Positions 54,830 through 63,519 of a stretch of 64,000 nucleotides of DNA are shown here, one piece after another. The stretch comes from Candidatus Acidiferrales bacterium. GTDB lineage: Bacteria; Bacteroidota; Ignavibacteria; Kryptoniales; JAKASW01. Made by a program: the position numbers and the translations under genes. Every line of letters begins with the position of its first letter. Within the stretch, counting starts at the first letter, position 1. The stretch is taken from positions 154,381 to 218,380 of the forward strand of contig DATJAY010000005.1 of NCBI GenBank assembly GCA_035515795.1. Reading direction: 5' to 3'. The notes beneath the pieces were generated by a model. The model searched no databases. It worked only from the letters and a program-made list of their open reading frames with translations, and was not told where the DNA came from.

Positions 54830-55534
54830 ATGGAGAAGCCCGGCAGTGCAAAGTGCTGGCATGTCATGTACGTGCACGCGCGGCATGAGAAGAAAATCCA
54901 TTCTGAAATGCTCAAGATGGGAATTGAGTCGTTCCTCCCTATGAAGAAGGAACTGCACACATGGAGCGACCGGAAAAAATGGATCGAGGTTCCCCTCTTT
55001 AGCTGCTACGTATTTGTCCGAATAGATCCCTCGGGGAAAGACATAACCTCCGACGAGAAAAACCGAGTGTACCTTTTAAACGGGTTTGTGAAGTTCGTTT
55101 CCTCAAATGGGAAGCCGAGTATCGTACCACAGTGGCAGATCGACGGTATCAGAAAGATCGTCGATTCCTATCCCGACACAGTTGAGGTGTTGGATTCCGA
55201 TTATGTCGGAACGGACGGCGCAATAATTGGGGGTCCTCTTTCGGGAATGACCGGAAAGATTATCGAAGTAAAAAACCGGAAGTGCTTCCTGATAAAAATC
55301 GACGGCATTGAGAAAGTGTTATCTGTTACAATCCCGGTTTCCTCGTTCAAACCGTTCCCGTCCCAAAGATCACGAAGATCCGAGGGATCCCTTTCGGAGA
55401 TTCCTGCGGAGAACCTCGACAAGTCGGGACAAATGGGAGAAGTGAGCAAAGCTAATCGACAAAGGCTACCGAGAAACCTTAACCGGAAAACCCCAAATAC
55501 GGGGCAACCTGGATCTTCGACGATCCGGAAGTAA
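54830..55534 (+). CDS. UpxY/NusG-like transcription antiterminator
   Basis: A 234-residue NusG paralogue. The NGN domain (about residues 8-115) begins CWHVMYVHARHEKKIHSEML, and the KOW region (SGMTGKIIEVKNRKCF) follows. Such UpxY/LoaP-type factors load at a specific leader to let RNA polymerase read long polysaccharide operons. ATG 54830 has GGAGG 8 nt upstream. The last 55 residues (from about 180) are polar, low in hydrophobics and unlike NusG, and look like non-native sequence. Confidence 0.85.
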   Translation: MEKPGSAKCWHVMYVHARHEKKIHSEMLKMGIESFLPMKKELHTWSDRKKWIEVPLFSCYVFVRIDPSGKDITSDEKNRVYLLNGFVKFVSSNGKPSIVPQWQIDGIRKIVDSYPDTVEVLDSDYVGTDGAIIGGPLSGMTGKIIEVKNRKCFLIKIDGIEKVLSVTIPVSSFKPFPSQRSRRSEGSLSEIPAENLDKSGQMGEVSKANRQRLPRNLNRKTPNTGQPGSSTIRK

Positions 55535-55602
55535 AAGAGAAACTGCGGGCAGTAGTAGAGCGTTTTTTCCACAAGGGATTCCTTTGGAACGAATCTGTCT
55601 GA
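55483..55602 (+). pseudogene. possible protein-coding remnant overlapping the antiterminator 3' end
   Basis: In the +2 frame relative to the antiterminator, a stretch ending in TGA at 55600-55602 reads YGATWIFDDPEVKEKLRAVV then ERFFHKGFLWNESV. It is rich in hydrophobic and charged residues like a real helical C-terminus but has no start. No family was recognised. It may be the end of a decayed gene whose fusion explains the odd tail of the antiterminator. Confidence 0.3.
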
Positions 55603-55762
55603 GATTATCTCATTTACTATTTTGCCGCTCGCGATCGCACATCAGCCGTCATGTGACTGAGATAGCGAAGCTGTAGACAGAGGTTGTCGATCTTTGTTAT
55701 TTGCTTGCCGTTATTAATCAAATAGAGCATCATGGTGAAGTGAGATCTGGAATGATTAGGAA

Positions 55763-56716
55763 ATGTTATCTGTGAACTATCTCGTAACGGGTGGAGCCGG
55801 ATTTATCGGATCACATATCGTGGACAAACTTCTTGAAAAAGGGAATAAAGTCCGCGTGTTAGACAACTTTTCGACTGGCAGGAAAGAGAACCTGGCGTAT
55901 TCATTGGACAAAGTCGAGTTAATTGAGGGAGATGTTCGGGATTATCAAGTTGTGCGAGAAGCCGCAGAAGGAATTGATGTGGTATTGCACCAAGCGGCGA
56001 TATCCTCGGTTGTGAAGTCGGTGGACGACCCGGTAACCACCAATGCGGTCAACGTGGATGGAACAGTAAACATCCTGCAGGCATCTCGTGACGCCAGCGT
56101 GAAAAGAGTTGTTTATGCTTCGTCGGCTTCGGTGTATGGCAACAACCCGGATGTTCCTAAAAGAGAAACGATGATGCCGTCTCCGGAGTCCCCCTATGCT
56201 GTCTCGAAGCTCACGGGAGAATATTACTGCAAAGTATTTTCGAGCTTGTTTGGACTGCACACCGTGTGTCTTCGTTATTTCAATGTCTTCGGAGAAAGGC
56301 AGGACCCCTCTTCCGAATACTCCGGAGTGATTTCAAGATTCATATCCGCGCTGCTTTCGGATAGAAATCCGACAATCTATGGAGATGGCGAACAGAGCCG
56401 GGATTTCGTCTACGTCAGGAATGTCGTGGATGCCAATATCCTAGCGGGTACCATCGACTGCAGGCCGGGTCCCGTTTTGAATGTTGGATGCTCTGCTAGA
56501 ACGACGCTGAACCAATTAGTGAAAGAACTCAACTCGATTATTGGCAAGAACTTGACTCCGATCTACCAGCCTCCGCGTGCGGGAGATGTAAGAAATTCCC
56601 TTGCAGATATTACTTTGATCGAAAAAGTATTGTGCTATGAACCGAAGATCGGTTTCCGCCAAGGACTGGAAAAGACGATAGACGGACATCTTCGATTAAG
56701 AAATCCCTTAGTCTGA
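55763..56716 (+). CDS. NAD-dependent sugar nucleotide epimerase/dehydratase
   Basis: A 317-residue extended SDR. The Rossmann start GGAGFIGSHIVDKL, the catalytic set in SSASVYG and SPYAVSK, and FNVFGERQDPSSEYSGVI are all present. The pattern is closest to UDP-GlcNAc/UDP-Glc C4-epimerases (GalE/WbpP type), so UDP-Gal or UDP-GalNAc for the glycan is likely. UDP-Gal is also the substrate of the Glf enzyme encoded downstream. Confidence 0.9.
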   Translation: MLSVNYLVTGGAGFIGSHIVDKLLEKGNKVRVLDNFSTGRKENLAYSLDKVELIEGDVRDYQVVREAAEGIDVVLHQAAISSVVKSVDDPVTTNAVNVDGTVNILQASRDASVKRVVYASSASVYGNNPDVPKRETMMPSPESPYAVSKLTGEYYCKVFSSLFGLHTVCLRYFNVFGERQDPSSEYSGVISRFISALLSDRNPTIYGDGEQSRDFVYVRNVVDANILAGTIDCRPGPVLNVGCSARTTLNQLVKELNSIIGKNLTPIYQPPRAGDVRNSLADITLIEKVLCYEPKIGFRQGLEKTIDGHLRLRNPLV

Positions 56717-56984
56717 CGCGAACCGATTCTAACTATCCGAGAGATGAATTCATAATGCAATGTCGAAACTCGCCTGAGTGATCGGCAGAAAAGCAAATGA
56801 CACCTTTTCCTAAGAAAGAATTCGGGAATCTTCTCCTTTCTGGGTCGCTTGTCTTCGCGCCGAGATTGCCGTGGATAAATGCAGAACATGGATCTATTAT
56901 GAACTGGAGGAGGGCGGCGAACGCACCAGGCGCAATATCTTTTTCAGCGGAAATCGCTGCCAATCTTGTGAATGTCGAAGTGTT

Positions 56985-58799
56985 ATGGAGTCTCATCTGA
57001 AATATTTCACGGTGATGTTTATCTATTGCTGCTCTGTTCTGACATGCCTCCCAGATCTTTATGCCCAAACTCTGTTAGTTGCAAAGACGGTTGAAGATTT
57101 TGAAGCGCCGAACACATCGGGGTTCAGAGTATACACCCAAAGGAGTTGTCAGCTGCAATTGACTTCGACATATTTTGTAATCTCCGGCAAACAGGCCGCA
57201 GAACTCGACGTGACCAATTCGAACATTGACCCGGAGCATCCGCCAGGGTTCTATGTCTATCCGGCATTGTCGGACTGGTCCGGATTCAGTTCTCTCGTCA
57301 TTAGAATGGTCGCACTGCCTTACGATCTTAGCTCGGAGGTGCGCGTCACGGTACAACTGAATTCGATGAGCAAACCGGGGACATCGAGGCGTGAGGAGAC
57401 CCGGAGCTACGAGTTTTCAGTTCCGGCCAATAGCCCCGTGACTGCCGTTTTACCAATCAACGATTTGGCATTTAAAGAAAGAATCGGTTCTATTTTCTTC
57501 GGGGTTTTGAATAGCTCAGGCCAGTATTTCATGGACGATATCCAGGTGGCACAAGAAACACCGAAAGAAACCGCGGTGAGAAGTCTCATGCTCCCGCCGG
57601 GGATCCGGCTCCCCTTTAACATCTCCTTTGGTTTGCGTCAGAAAGGGAGCTTTTATTATGACGGTATTCTCTACTATGACAGCAACGCGCTGATCGATGT
57701 TCAATTGACCTCAAATGTGCCGCCGGAAACGAGCATCACTATTCCGGTAGACTGTACCGGGACTGCGGGAGAAAATCTTCTTGCGACCCAGGTGGCGTTG
57801 AATCAGGGGGACAGTCTCAAGATACTGCAGATACACCCGGACGGGGACGGTAATCTGAGCTTGAAGGTTGGCAATCTCTCAAGAACGGTTGCCCTAAGAC
57901 AGATTTCCGATTTGAACTCCATGCGCCGACAAAATGCCCTGAATGTGAGCAAGCTCCTGCAAAACAAGAGTATTTTTCCTTCCGGGAAAAGATTAGTTGC
58001 GGCCACCGCCGGGATGAAATACGATGAGAGTGGAAGACCCGACTTGAAAGAAATGATCTCAAGGCTCACCGACTTAGGGGTTAACTGCTTCGCATATCAA
58101 ATTGACCACCATCCGAGGCAGGAATTGGATTCGCTCCCGGAGTTTTGCGATCTCGCGGCAAAAGCTGGAATTGAGGTATGGGCGTATTTGGACCCGCCGA
58201 CTGAAGCTCCGACTTTTCCAAATGAGCCCAATGGATCCCAGTTATATCCGCCATTCGGACTCGATTATGTGAGATGGGCAAAGGAAATTGGCGCAATCTC
58301 CAAGAGCCATCCTAATCTCACGCTCTGGATGATAGACGACTTCGACCACAATCTGAACTTTTTTACGCCGGCCTACACGAAAGATATCTTCGCAGCACTG
58401 AAGCAGGAGAACCATGGTCTCGCTTTCGGTGTAGTCGTCTATCATGAGAACTTGAAGAAGTTCAACGTCGCTGCATACAGCCCGTACGTGGAAGCGGTCC
58501 TCTGGGGATACCAGGATAACGCGCAGTTGGATTCGACTTACGGCATCTCAGCAACTACTCTCCCGATTGATATTAACGATTTCTGGAATGCGTTTCCGAA
58601 AGCGCTCGTGATCCCCTGTATTTACTTCACCCCGCATTCTTCGTGGTCGGGAAGGAAAGCAACTCCATCTTACCTTCTGGATGCGTTGACGACGGCCACC
58701 CAGGATGCAGGTATTGCCTTTGTGTTCAACACGCCATTCCCCGGCACTTCCAACTACAGCATCGTGAAAAAGTTTTGTCACTCTTCATCATTGAAATAA
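56985..58799 (+). CDS. exported TIM-barrel protein in the glycan cluster
   Basis: A 604-residue exported protein with signal peptide YFTVMFIYCCSVLTCLPDLYA. The N-terminal 170 mature residues are beta-sandwich-like (VEDFEAPNTSGFRVY, QYFMDDIQV), resembling carbohydrate-binding modules. The last 250 residues read as a TIM barrel (DLKEMISRLTDLGVNCFAYQ, GIEVWAYLDPP, LWMIDDFDHN), with carboxylates placed like a glycoside hydrolase, but no catalytic pair can be assigned. Starts at 56871 or 57015 are alternatives. A periplasmic glycan hydrolase or modifying enzyme for the exopolysaccharide is likely. Confidence 0.65.
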   Translation: MESHLKYFTVMFIYCCSVLTCLPDLYAQTLLVAKTVEDFEAPNTSGFRVYTQRSCQLQLTSTYFVISGKQAAELDVTNSNIDPEHPPGFYVYPALSDWSGFSSLVIRMVALPYDLSSEVRVTVQLNSMSKPGTSRREETRSYEFSVPANSPVTAVLPINDLAFKERIGSIFFGVLNSSGQYFMDDIQVAQETPKETAVRSLMLPPGIRLPFNISFGLRQKGSFYYDGILYYDSNALIDVQLTSNVPPETSITIPVDCTGTAGENLLATQVALNQGDSLKILQIHPDGDGNLSLKVGNLSRTVALRQISDLNSMRRQNALNVSKLLQNKSIFPSGKRLVAATAGMKYDESGRPDLKEMISRLTDLGVNCFAYQIDHHPRQELDSLPEFCDLAAKAGIEVWAYLDPPTEAPTFPNEPNGSQLYPPFGLDYVRWAKEIGAISKSHPNLTLWMIDDFDHNLNFFTPAYTKDIFAALKQENHGLAFGVVVYHENLKKFNVAAYSPYVEAVLWGYQDNAQLDSTYGISATTLPIDINDFWNAFPKALVIPCIYFTPHSSWSGRKATPSYLLDALTTATQDAGIAFVFNTPFPGTSNYSIVKKFCHSSSLK

Positions 58800-58838
58800 A
58801 ATCCGCGTTGAACTAATTCCTGCTTTTAGCAGCTTCTA

Positions 58839-59066
58839 ATGTTGATCAAGAAACTCTGGCTGACCGCTATACTCATTTTTGTTGTAGAGGTTATTGCAAC
58901 AACAGGAGTTTTCTTTTCTGTACATACAAGAAGAGTCTTTCATTGTTCCATTGTGCCCCTTACGATTGGACTGGTAGTCACGAGCCTAGTGTTTCCCCTT
59001 AAACTCTCCTTGGAGATGCATAAGCATTGGCACAAAACATTGCCCTGGCAATTGTCATCGATATAA
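58839..59066 (+). CDS. small two-TM membrane protein
   Basis: A 75-residue frame with two hydrophobic helices (LWLTAILIFVVEVIATTGVF and IVPLTIGLVVTSLVFPLKL). Its stop abuts the flippase ATG directly, and it follows the TIM-barrel gene by 39 nt, so it may be translated with the cluster. No ribosome site is visible and it could be a chance frame. Confidence 0.35.
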   Translation: MLIKKLWLTAILIFVVEVIATTGVFFSVHTRRVFHCSIVPLTIGLVVTSLVFPLKLSLEMHKHWHKTLPWQLSSI

Positions 59067-60497
59067 ATGGTCACTAGAAGCGAGCAACTTTCAATTTTGT
59101 CTACTGTTCGACGGATCTTCCTAAATATCTTCTCACTATCATGGGCGCAGATCGCCACAAGGGGAGTAAGCGTATTCACCATGATGTACCTTGCCCGCGT
59201 GATTTCAACAGCAGGGCTTGGCATGCTAGGGTTCGCGGCTGCCTTTGTTGGCTACTTCAGCATCATGGTTGATTTCGGGACCCAAACTGTGGGAAGCCGG
59301 GAAATAGCGAAGGATCGGTCAAACATGGAATCGGTAGTCGGTTCGGTGATTTCCTATCGTTCGATGACTTGCGGTTTGGGATTCACTGTTTACTGTGTAG
59401 TTGTGGCTTTGCTAAAGGAACCAATTCTAGTCAAGGTGGTCCTGTTCATTTCAGGACTCAGTGTCTTCACTATTCCTTTTAACCTTGATTTTGTCTTCAT
59501 AGGGGTTGAAAAAATGGGCTTTGTGGCTACTCGGGTTTTTGGTTCCTCTGTCCTGACTCTTATCGGGGTATTTCTACTCGTTCACAATCTGGCTGATGTC
59601 TGGATCGCTGCTGGCATCCCGGTTTTTTCCAACTTTCTCAATACCGCCTGGCTATTCCGCTATTATTTGAAACGCATTGGGCGCGTCCGAATTCTAATTG
59701 ATTTCAAGGCACTAAAGCACTTGCTGCTTCAATCCTGGCCGGTTGGTTTGTCGGCTCTCATGATCTCTGTTTACTATAACATGGATACGGTGATGTTGGG
59801 GTTTATGAGATCAAAAGAAGAGGTCGGTCTCTATACGGCCGCATACAAGATAATATATTTGGTTGCTCTATTTCAATCAGCGGTGAACCAATCAATTTTC
59901 CCCACCCTTTCAAGGTTATGGGAAAGCAATCGCGAAAAGCTTAGATTGATGGTAGAGACATCTATGGATATGATGCTTCTGGTCAGCGCCGTGGTGACAA
60001 TAGGTGTTTTCGATCTATCGGGTCTGGTTATTAGGTTAGCGTTTGGATCGCATTTCGGATTGTCAAGTAATGTTTTGAGGGTACTGATTTTCACTATGAG
60101 CTTTGTTTATAATGAGACAGTTACTGCGCCACTACTCTATGCCACGGGCAGGCAAAAGCGGCATCTAATTGCAGTCTCTCTGGGAGCACTTACGAATACC
60201 TTACTTAATTTTCTCCTGATTCCGCAGTACGGGATGTTTGGGGCAGCAGCAGCGACCATCGCCGCTGAAGTAGTGGTATTCACCATGCTCTACATATACG
60301 CTCGGAGGATCGTGGCGAGTTCTGGCTTCTGGGCCCTCCGTGCGGCAGTACTGTACTCATTGGTGCTATGTGTAACTGTTGTGTTACCGAGTTTACTTAT
60401 TTCAACAATTCTTTTGGTGGGCATCATAACTATTGGATTGTTTGCATTTCGCAAATTCATGAACCAGTTTACAGCTATTCGTACAGTTGTTTCATAA
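59067..60497 (+). CDS. polysaccharide flippase (Wzx/MATE-like)
   Basis: A 476-residue protein with about 12-14 TM helices of the MOP superfamily. Typical phrases are ARVISTAGLGMLGFAAAFVG near the N-terminus and VGLYTAAYKIIYLVALFQSA near the middle. It flips lipid-linked repeat units to the periplasm. The gene's base use is somewhat more AT-rich than the housekeeping part, as usual for glycan loci. No Wzy polymerase was seen in the window. Confidence 0.9.
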   Translation: MVTRSEQLSILSTVRRIFLNIFSLSWAQIATRGVSVFTMMYLARVISTAGLGMLGFAAAFVGYFSIMVDFGTQTVGSREIAKDRSNMESVVGSVISYRSMTCGLGFTVYCVVVALLKEPILVKVVLFISGLSVFTIPFNLDFVFIGVEKMGFVATRVFGSSVLTLIGVFLLVHNLADVWIAAGIPVFSNFLNTAWLFRYYLKRIGRVRILIDFKALKHLLLQSWPVGLSALMISVYYNMDTVMLGFMRSKEEVGLYTAAYKIIYLVALFQSAVNQSIFPTLSRLWESNREKLRLMVETSMDMMLLVSAVVTIGVFDLSGLVIRLAFGSHFGLSSNVLRVLIFTMSFVYNETVTAPLLYATGRQKRHLIAVSLGALTNTLLNFLLIPQYGMFGAAAATIAAEVVVFTMLYIYARRIVASSGFWALRAAVLYSLVLCVTVVLPSLLISTILLVGIITIGLFAFRKFMNQFTAIRTVVS

Positions 60498-60515
60498 GAT
60501 GGAGTAACGAAAGAC

Positions 60516-61361
60516 ATGAAGCTTCTAAAATTTGCGGCGGGGTGGTTTATTCCACACAGCGCAGTTAGAACCATAAAACTTATTAAGGGCAAGAGGGAGT
60601 TATCTCTTCGAATAGAGCGTCTCAAATCAGCTAGCCGTCTGGAAGAAGGGAAAAAGGCTGTCGACTTCGACTACGATGGTGCCATTGACTATTTGGTGAG
60701 CTTGGGCTGTGAGAAATCGCAAGTACTCTACGGAAGTATGCCAAAGGAGTCCCTCTCTTATGTCGCATCTTTGCTATCGAGGTTGCCACAGGGGAATCCC
60801 ATAAACGGGCTTCACATCGGCAATTTCGTTGGGGTTTCTTTGGCATACTTTACAAAGTTAGTCGTTGCTTTACACAAAGACTCAATCATGGTCTCCATAG
60901 ATCCAAACATACCCCATAGGGGAATCATCAATCCATTGGGCAAAGTGGTTGCTCTACTTGCTTACTTCGGCCTTGAGGGGAACAGTGTGATACTTACTGG
61001 ATACTCGCTCGAGAAAAACGTAAGCAATGACGGCTCTCTTTATGGAACGCATTATGACCCGTTGAAGAACTATCATAAAGAAGTAAGCTGCACAAGACAA
61101 TTGGAAGCATTGAAAAAACTCGGGATGACAGGAAAGTTTGACTTTTTGACTATTGATGGTAACCACGATGGTTCATATCTGAGTCGTGAAATAACTGGTT
61201 GTATTCACCTTCTGAAGCCAGAGGGGCTTATCGTCATGGACGATGTGACATCAACTTGGGCCGAAGTGAAGTCAATTTTTGAGAAATTAACTGAGCAGGG
61301 GTTTGTTCAGGTCGGATATGATGGTAGGGTCGGCATTTTAAAAATTCCAAATCAGAAATAA
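60516..61361 (+). CDS. class I SAM methyltransferase-like protein
   Basis: A 281-residue protein. The segment NGLHIGNFVGVSLAYFTKLV resembles a SAM-binding Gly-rich loop, and KFDFLTIDGNHDGSYLSREI with HLLKPEGLIVMDDV is the hallmark of the methyltransferase_24/CmcI-like group. It probably methylates a sugar or lipid of the glycan. It lies between the flippase and glf, 18 nt after the former, and is read as part of the cluster. Confidence 0.75.
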   Translation: MKLLKFAAGWFIPHSAVRTIKLIKGKRELSLRIERLKSASRLEEGKKAVDFDYDGAIDYLVSLGCEKSQVLYGSMPKESLSYVASLLSRLPQGNPINGLHIGNFVGVSLAYFTKLVVALHKDSIMVSIDPNIPHRGIINPLGKVVALLAYFGLEGNSVILTGYSLEKNVSNDGSLYGTHYDPLKNYHKEVSCTRQLEALKKLGMTGKFDFLTIDGNHDGSYLSREITGCIHLLKPEGLIVMDDVTSTWAEVKSIFEKLTEQGFVQVGYDGRVGILKIPNQK

Positions 61362-61392
61362 TAAACGGAGCCACTTTTTCAGAGACTGTGAC

Positions 61393-62520
61393 ATGTTCGA
61401 TTACCTAATTGTGGGAGCAGGTTATAGCGGCTGCGTGCTTGCGGAGCGGCTGGCGAGCCAGCTTGGCAAGAATGTGCTCGTAGTTGAGCGTCGCGACCAT
61501 ATTGCCGGAAATGCCTACGATTATTATGATGAGCACGGGATACTTGTCCATAAATATGGGCCTCATATCTTTCACACTAACTCGAAAAAAGTCTGGGACT
61601 ACCTGAGCAAATTTACAGAGTGGCGGCCGTACGAGCACAAAGTTCTTGCGGCTGTCGACGGATTGAAGGTACCCGTTCCATTCAATCTCAACTCCCTTTA
61701 CATGCTCTTTCCACCCAAGCGTGCCGAAGAGCTCGAACGGCTTCTCCTGGAAAACTTCGGATATGACAAGAAGATCCCGATACTCCGGATGAGAGAAGCA
61801 GCTTCCGGGGAGCTGTGCCAGCTTGCAGATTATGTTTATGAAAAAATATTTTATGGATATACGACAAAGCAGTGGGGGCTGAAACCGGAAGAGCTCGATC
61901 CGTCCGTTACCGCGCGTGTTCCGGTTCTGGTCGGGAGAGACGACAGGTATTTCCAGGATGTCTACCAGGGAATGCCGCTCAAAGGGTACACGAGCATGTT
62001 CAGGAGAATGATCGACGATCACCGCATCCATGTCCTCCTGAACACGGACTATAAGTCGGTCATCGAGGATTTGAAATTCGACCGGATGATATACACAGGG
62101 CCGATAGATTACTTCTTTGATTACGTCCATGGCGAACTGCCATACAGAAGCTTGAGATTCGAGATGAAGACGTTTCAAGCGGAGTATTACCAGGAGGTTG
62201 CGCAGGTCAATTACCCTAACGAGAATGACTATACAAGAACGACAGAGTTTAAACACCTGACAGGGCAAGAGTCGCATCTAACCTCTGTAGCATTTGAGTA
62301 TCCGCAGGCTCACCTGAACGGGCTTAACGAGCCTTATTACCCAATCCCACGCGAAGAAAATGCGGAGCTTTATAATAAGTATATTGATGGGGCGGGAAGG
62401 CTTAACGGGACTGTCTATTTTGTCGGAAGGCTGGCGGATTACAAGTATTACAACATGGACCAGATCGTGGCGCGTGCCCTTGCCGTCTTTGAAAAGGAGA
62501 TTTGTGGAATCAAAGTCTGA
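61393..62520 (+). CDS. glf: UDP-galactopyranose mutase
   Basis: A 375-residue flavoenzyme that converts UDP-Galp to UDP-Galf. The FAD-binding start YLIVGAGYSGCVLAERLA, the conserved HKYGPHIFHT, the YTTKQWG motif and the final RLADYKYYNMDQIV are all present. UDP-Galf is used only for surface glycans. The next gene starts within its last 17 nt, and that gene resembles a galactofuranosyltransferase. Confidence 0.97.
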   Translation: MFDYLIVGAGYSGCVLAERLASQLGKNVLVVERRDHIAGNAYDYYDEHGILVHKYGPHIFHTNSKKVWDYLSKFTEWRPYEHKVLAAVDGLKVPVPFNLNSLYMLFPPKRAEELERLLLENFGYDKKIPILRMREAASGELCQLADYVYEKIFYGYTTKQWGLKPEELDPSVTARVPVLVGRDDRYFQDVYQGMPLKGYTSMFRRMIDDHRIHVLLNTDYKSVIEDLKFDRMIYTGPIDYFFDYVHGELPYRSLRFEMKTFQAEYYQEVAQVNYPNENDYTRTTEFKHLTGQESHLTSVAFEYPQAHLNGLNEPYYPIPREENAELYNKYIDGAGRLNGTVYFVGRLADYKYYNMDQIVARALAVFEKEICGIKV

Positions 62521-63469
62521 AACTATTGCCGCTGTTGTAGTTACGTACAACCGCAAACTGCTTTTGAAGGAATGCTTAGAGGGCATTCTTGCTCAGAATA
62601 GACCAGTTCAGGGGATAGTTATTATTGATAATGCTTCTATCGACAGAACTCCAGAGATGTTGAAAGATCTTGGGTTTCTTGAAAATGTTCCGACTGATGG
62701 CGGGCAGGAGCCTGGAGTGAACCGAACCGTCCGCGCCCTTGCAAATGGAGGGAAGGACGTAGCACTTCACTATGTCCGGCTATCCACTAATGCCGGAAGT
62801 TCTGGCGGATTCTACGAAGGCGTCAAACGAGCTTATAACATGGGTTTTGATCGGCTTTGGATAATGGATGACGATTGTCTTCCGCAAGAAACATGTCTTG
62901 CAGAATTACTAGAGAATCTTTCTCCCCGTGAGTATGGTGGTCCTATTAGATTTACGCGCGATGGGGTCCCCCTCACTGCACTTAAGAAAGTGTATGCTGA
63001 AGTCGGACACCGGGTCGAATCTCTCACGTTTGCTTTTAACGGGCTATTGATGCCAAGAAGGATCGTAGCGGAAATTGGCTTTCCACTTAAGGGCTTTTTT
63101 ATTTCCTTTGACGATACGGAATATTGCAAGAGAGCGCGTGATCACGATTTCAAAGGTTACTACATCAGAACCGCGAAACTGTATCATCCCGACGCTCCCC
63201 ATTTTGACCTTAGATTTGCCGGCCTGAAAATTACAGTTCCGAACTATACGAAGGGCGATCGGATTTTTTATGCGGCGAGGAATGTAATGTACACTTACAG
63301 ACTCCATAAGAAACATAACAGGCTCAGGGGTGTTATAAAGGTATATGGCTATGAGATTCTCGCACTTTTCTTTAAAGAGTTTTCTTTGAGGCGTCTCCGT
63401 TTGCTCGTTAAGGGAGTTGCTACGGGGGTGTTTACAAAACCCGTTACAAATGATGAATGTCGAAGTTAG
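62504..63469 (+). CDS. family 2 glycosyltransferase, galactofuranosyltransferase-like
   Basis: A 321-residue GT2. VVVTYNRKLLLKECLEGILA opens the nucleotide-binding fold, DNASIDRT follows, and the metal site reads LWIMDDDCLPQ. The DDD signature and GSSGGFYEGVKRAY are typical of GlfT-like galactofuranosyltransferases. GTG 62504 has AAGGAG 4 nt upstream and overlaps the glf stop, coupling mutase and transferase. Confidence 0.88.
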   Translation: MESKSETIAAVVVTYNRKLLLKECLEGILAQNRPVQGIVIIDNASIDRTPEMLKDLGFLENVPTDGGQEPGVNRTVRALANGGKDVALHYVRLSTNAGSSGGFYEGVKRAYNMGFDRLWIMDDDCLPQETCLAELLENLSPREYGGPIRFTRDGVPLTALKKVYAEVGHRVESLTFAFNGLLMPRRIVAEIGFPLKGFFISFDDTEYCKRARDHDFKGYYIRTAKLYHPDAPHFDLRFAGLKITVPNYTKGDRIFYAARNVMYTYRLHKKHNRLRGVIKVYGYEILALFFKEFSLRRLRLLVKGVATGVFTKPVTNDECRS

Positions 63470-63519
63470 TCCCGTTGACCATTCAGTCTAACGCTGGCAG
63501 TTGAGGAGCAGGTCAACAC

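Noticed and set aside
56797..57000. 67-codon frame upstream of the TIM-barrel gene
   Set aside because: No ribosome site and it shares DNA with the longer frame; its sequence has no protein-like pattern.
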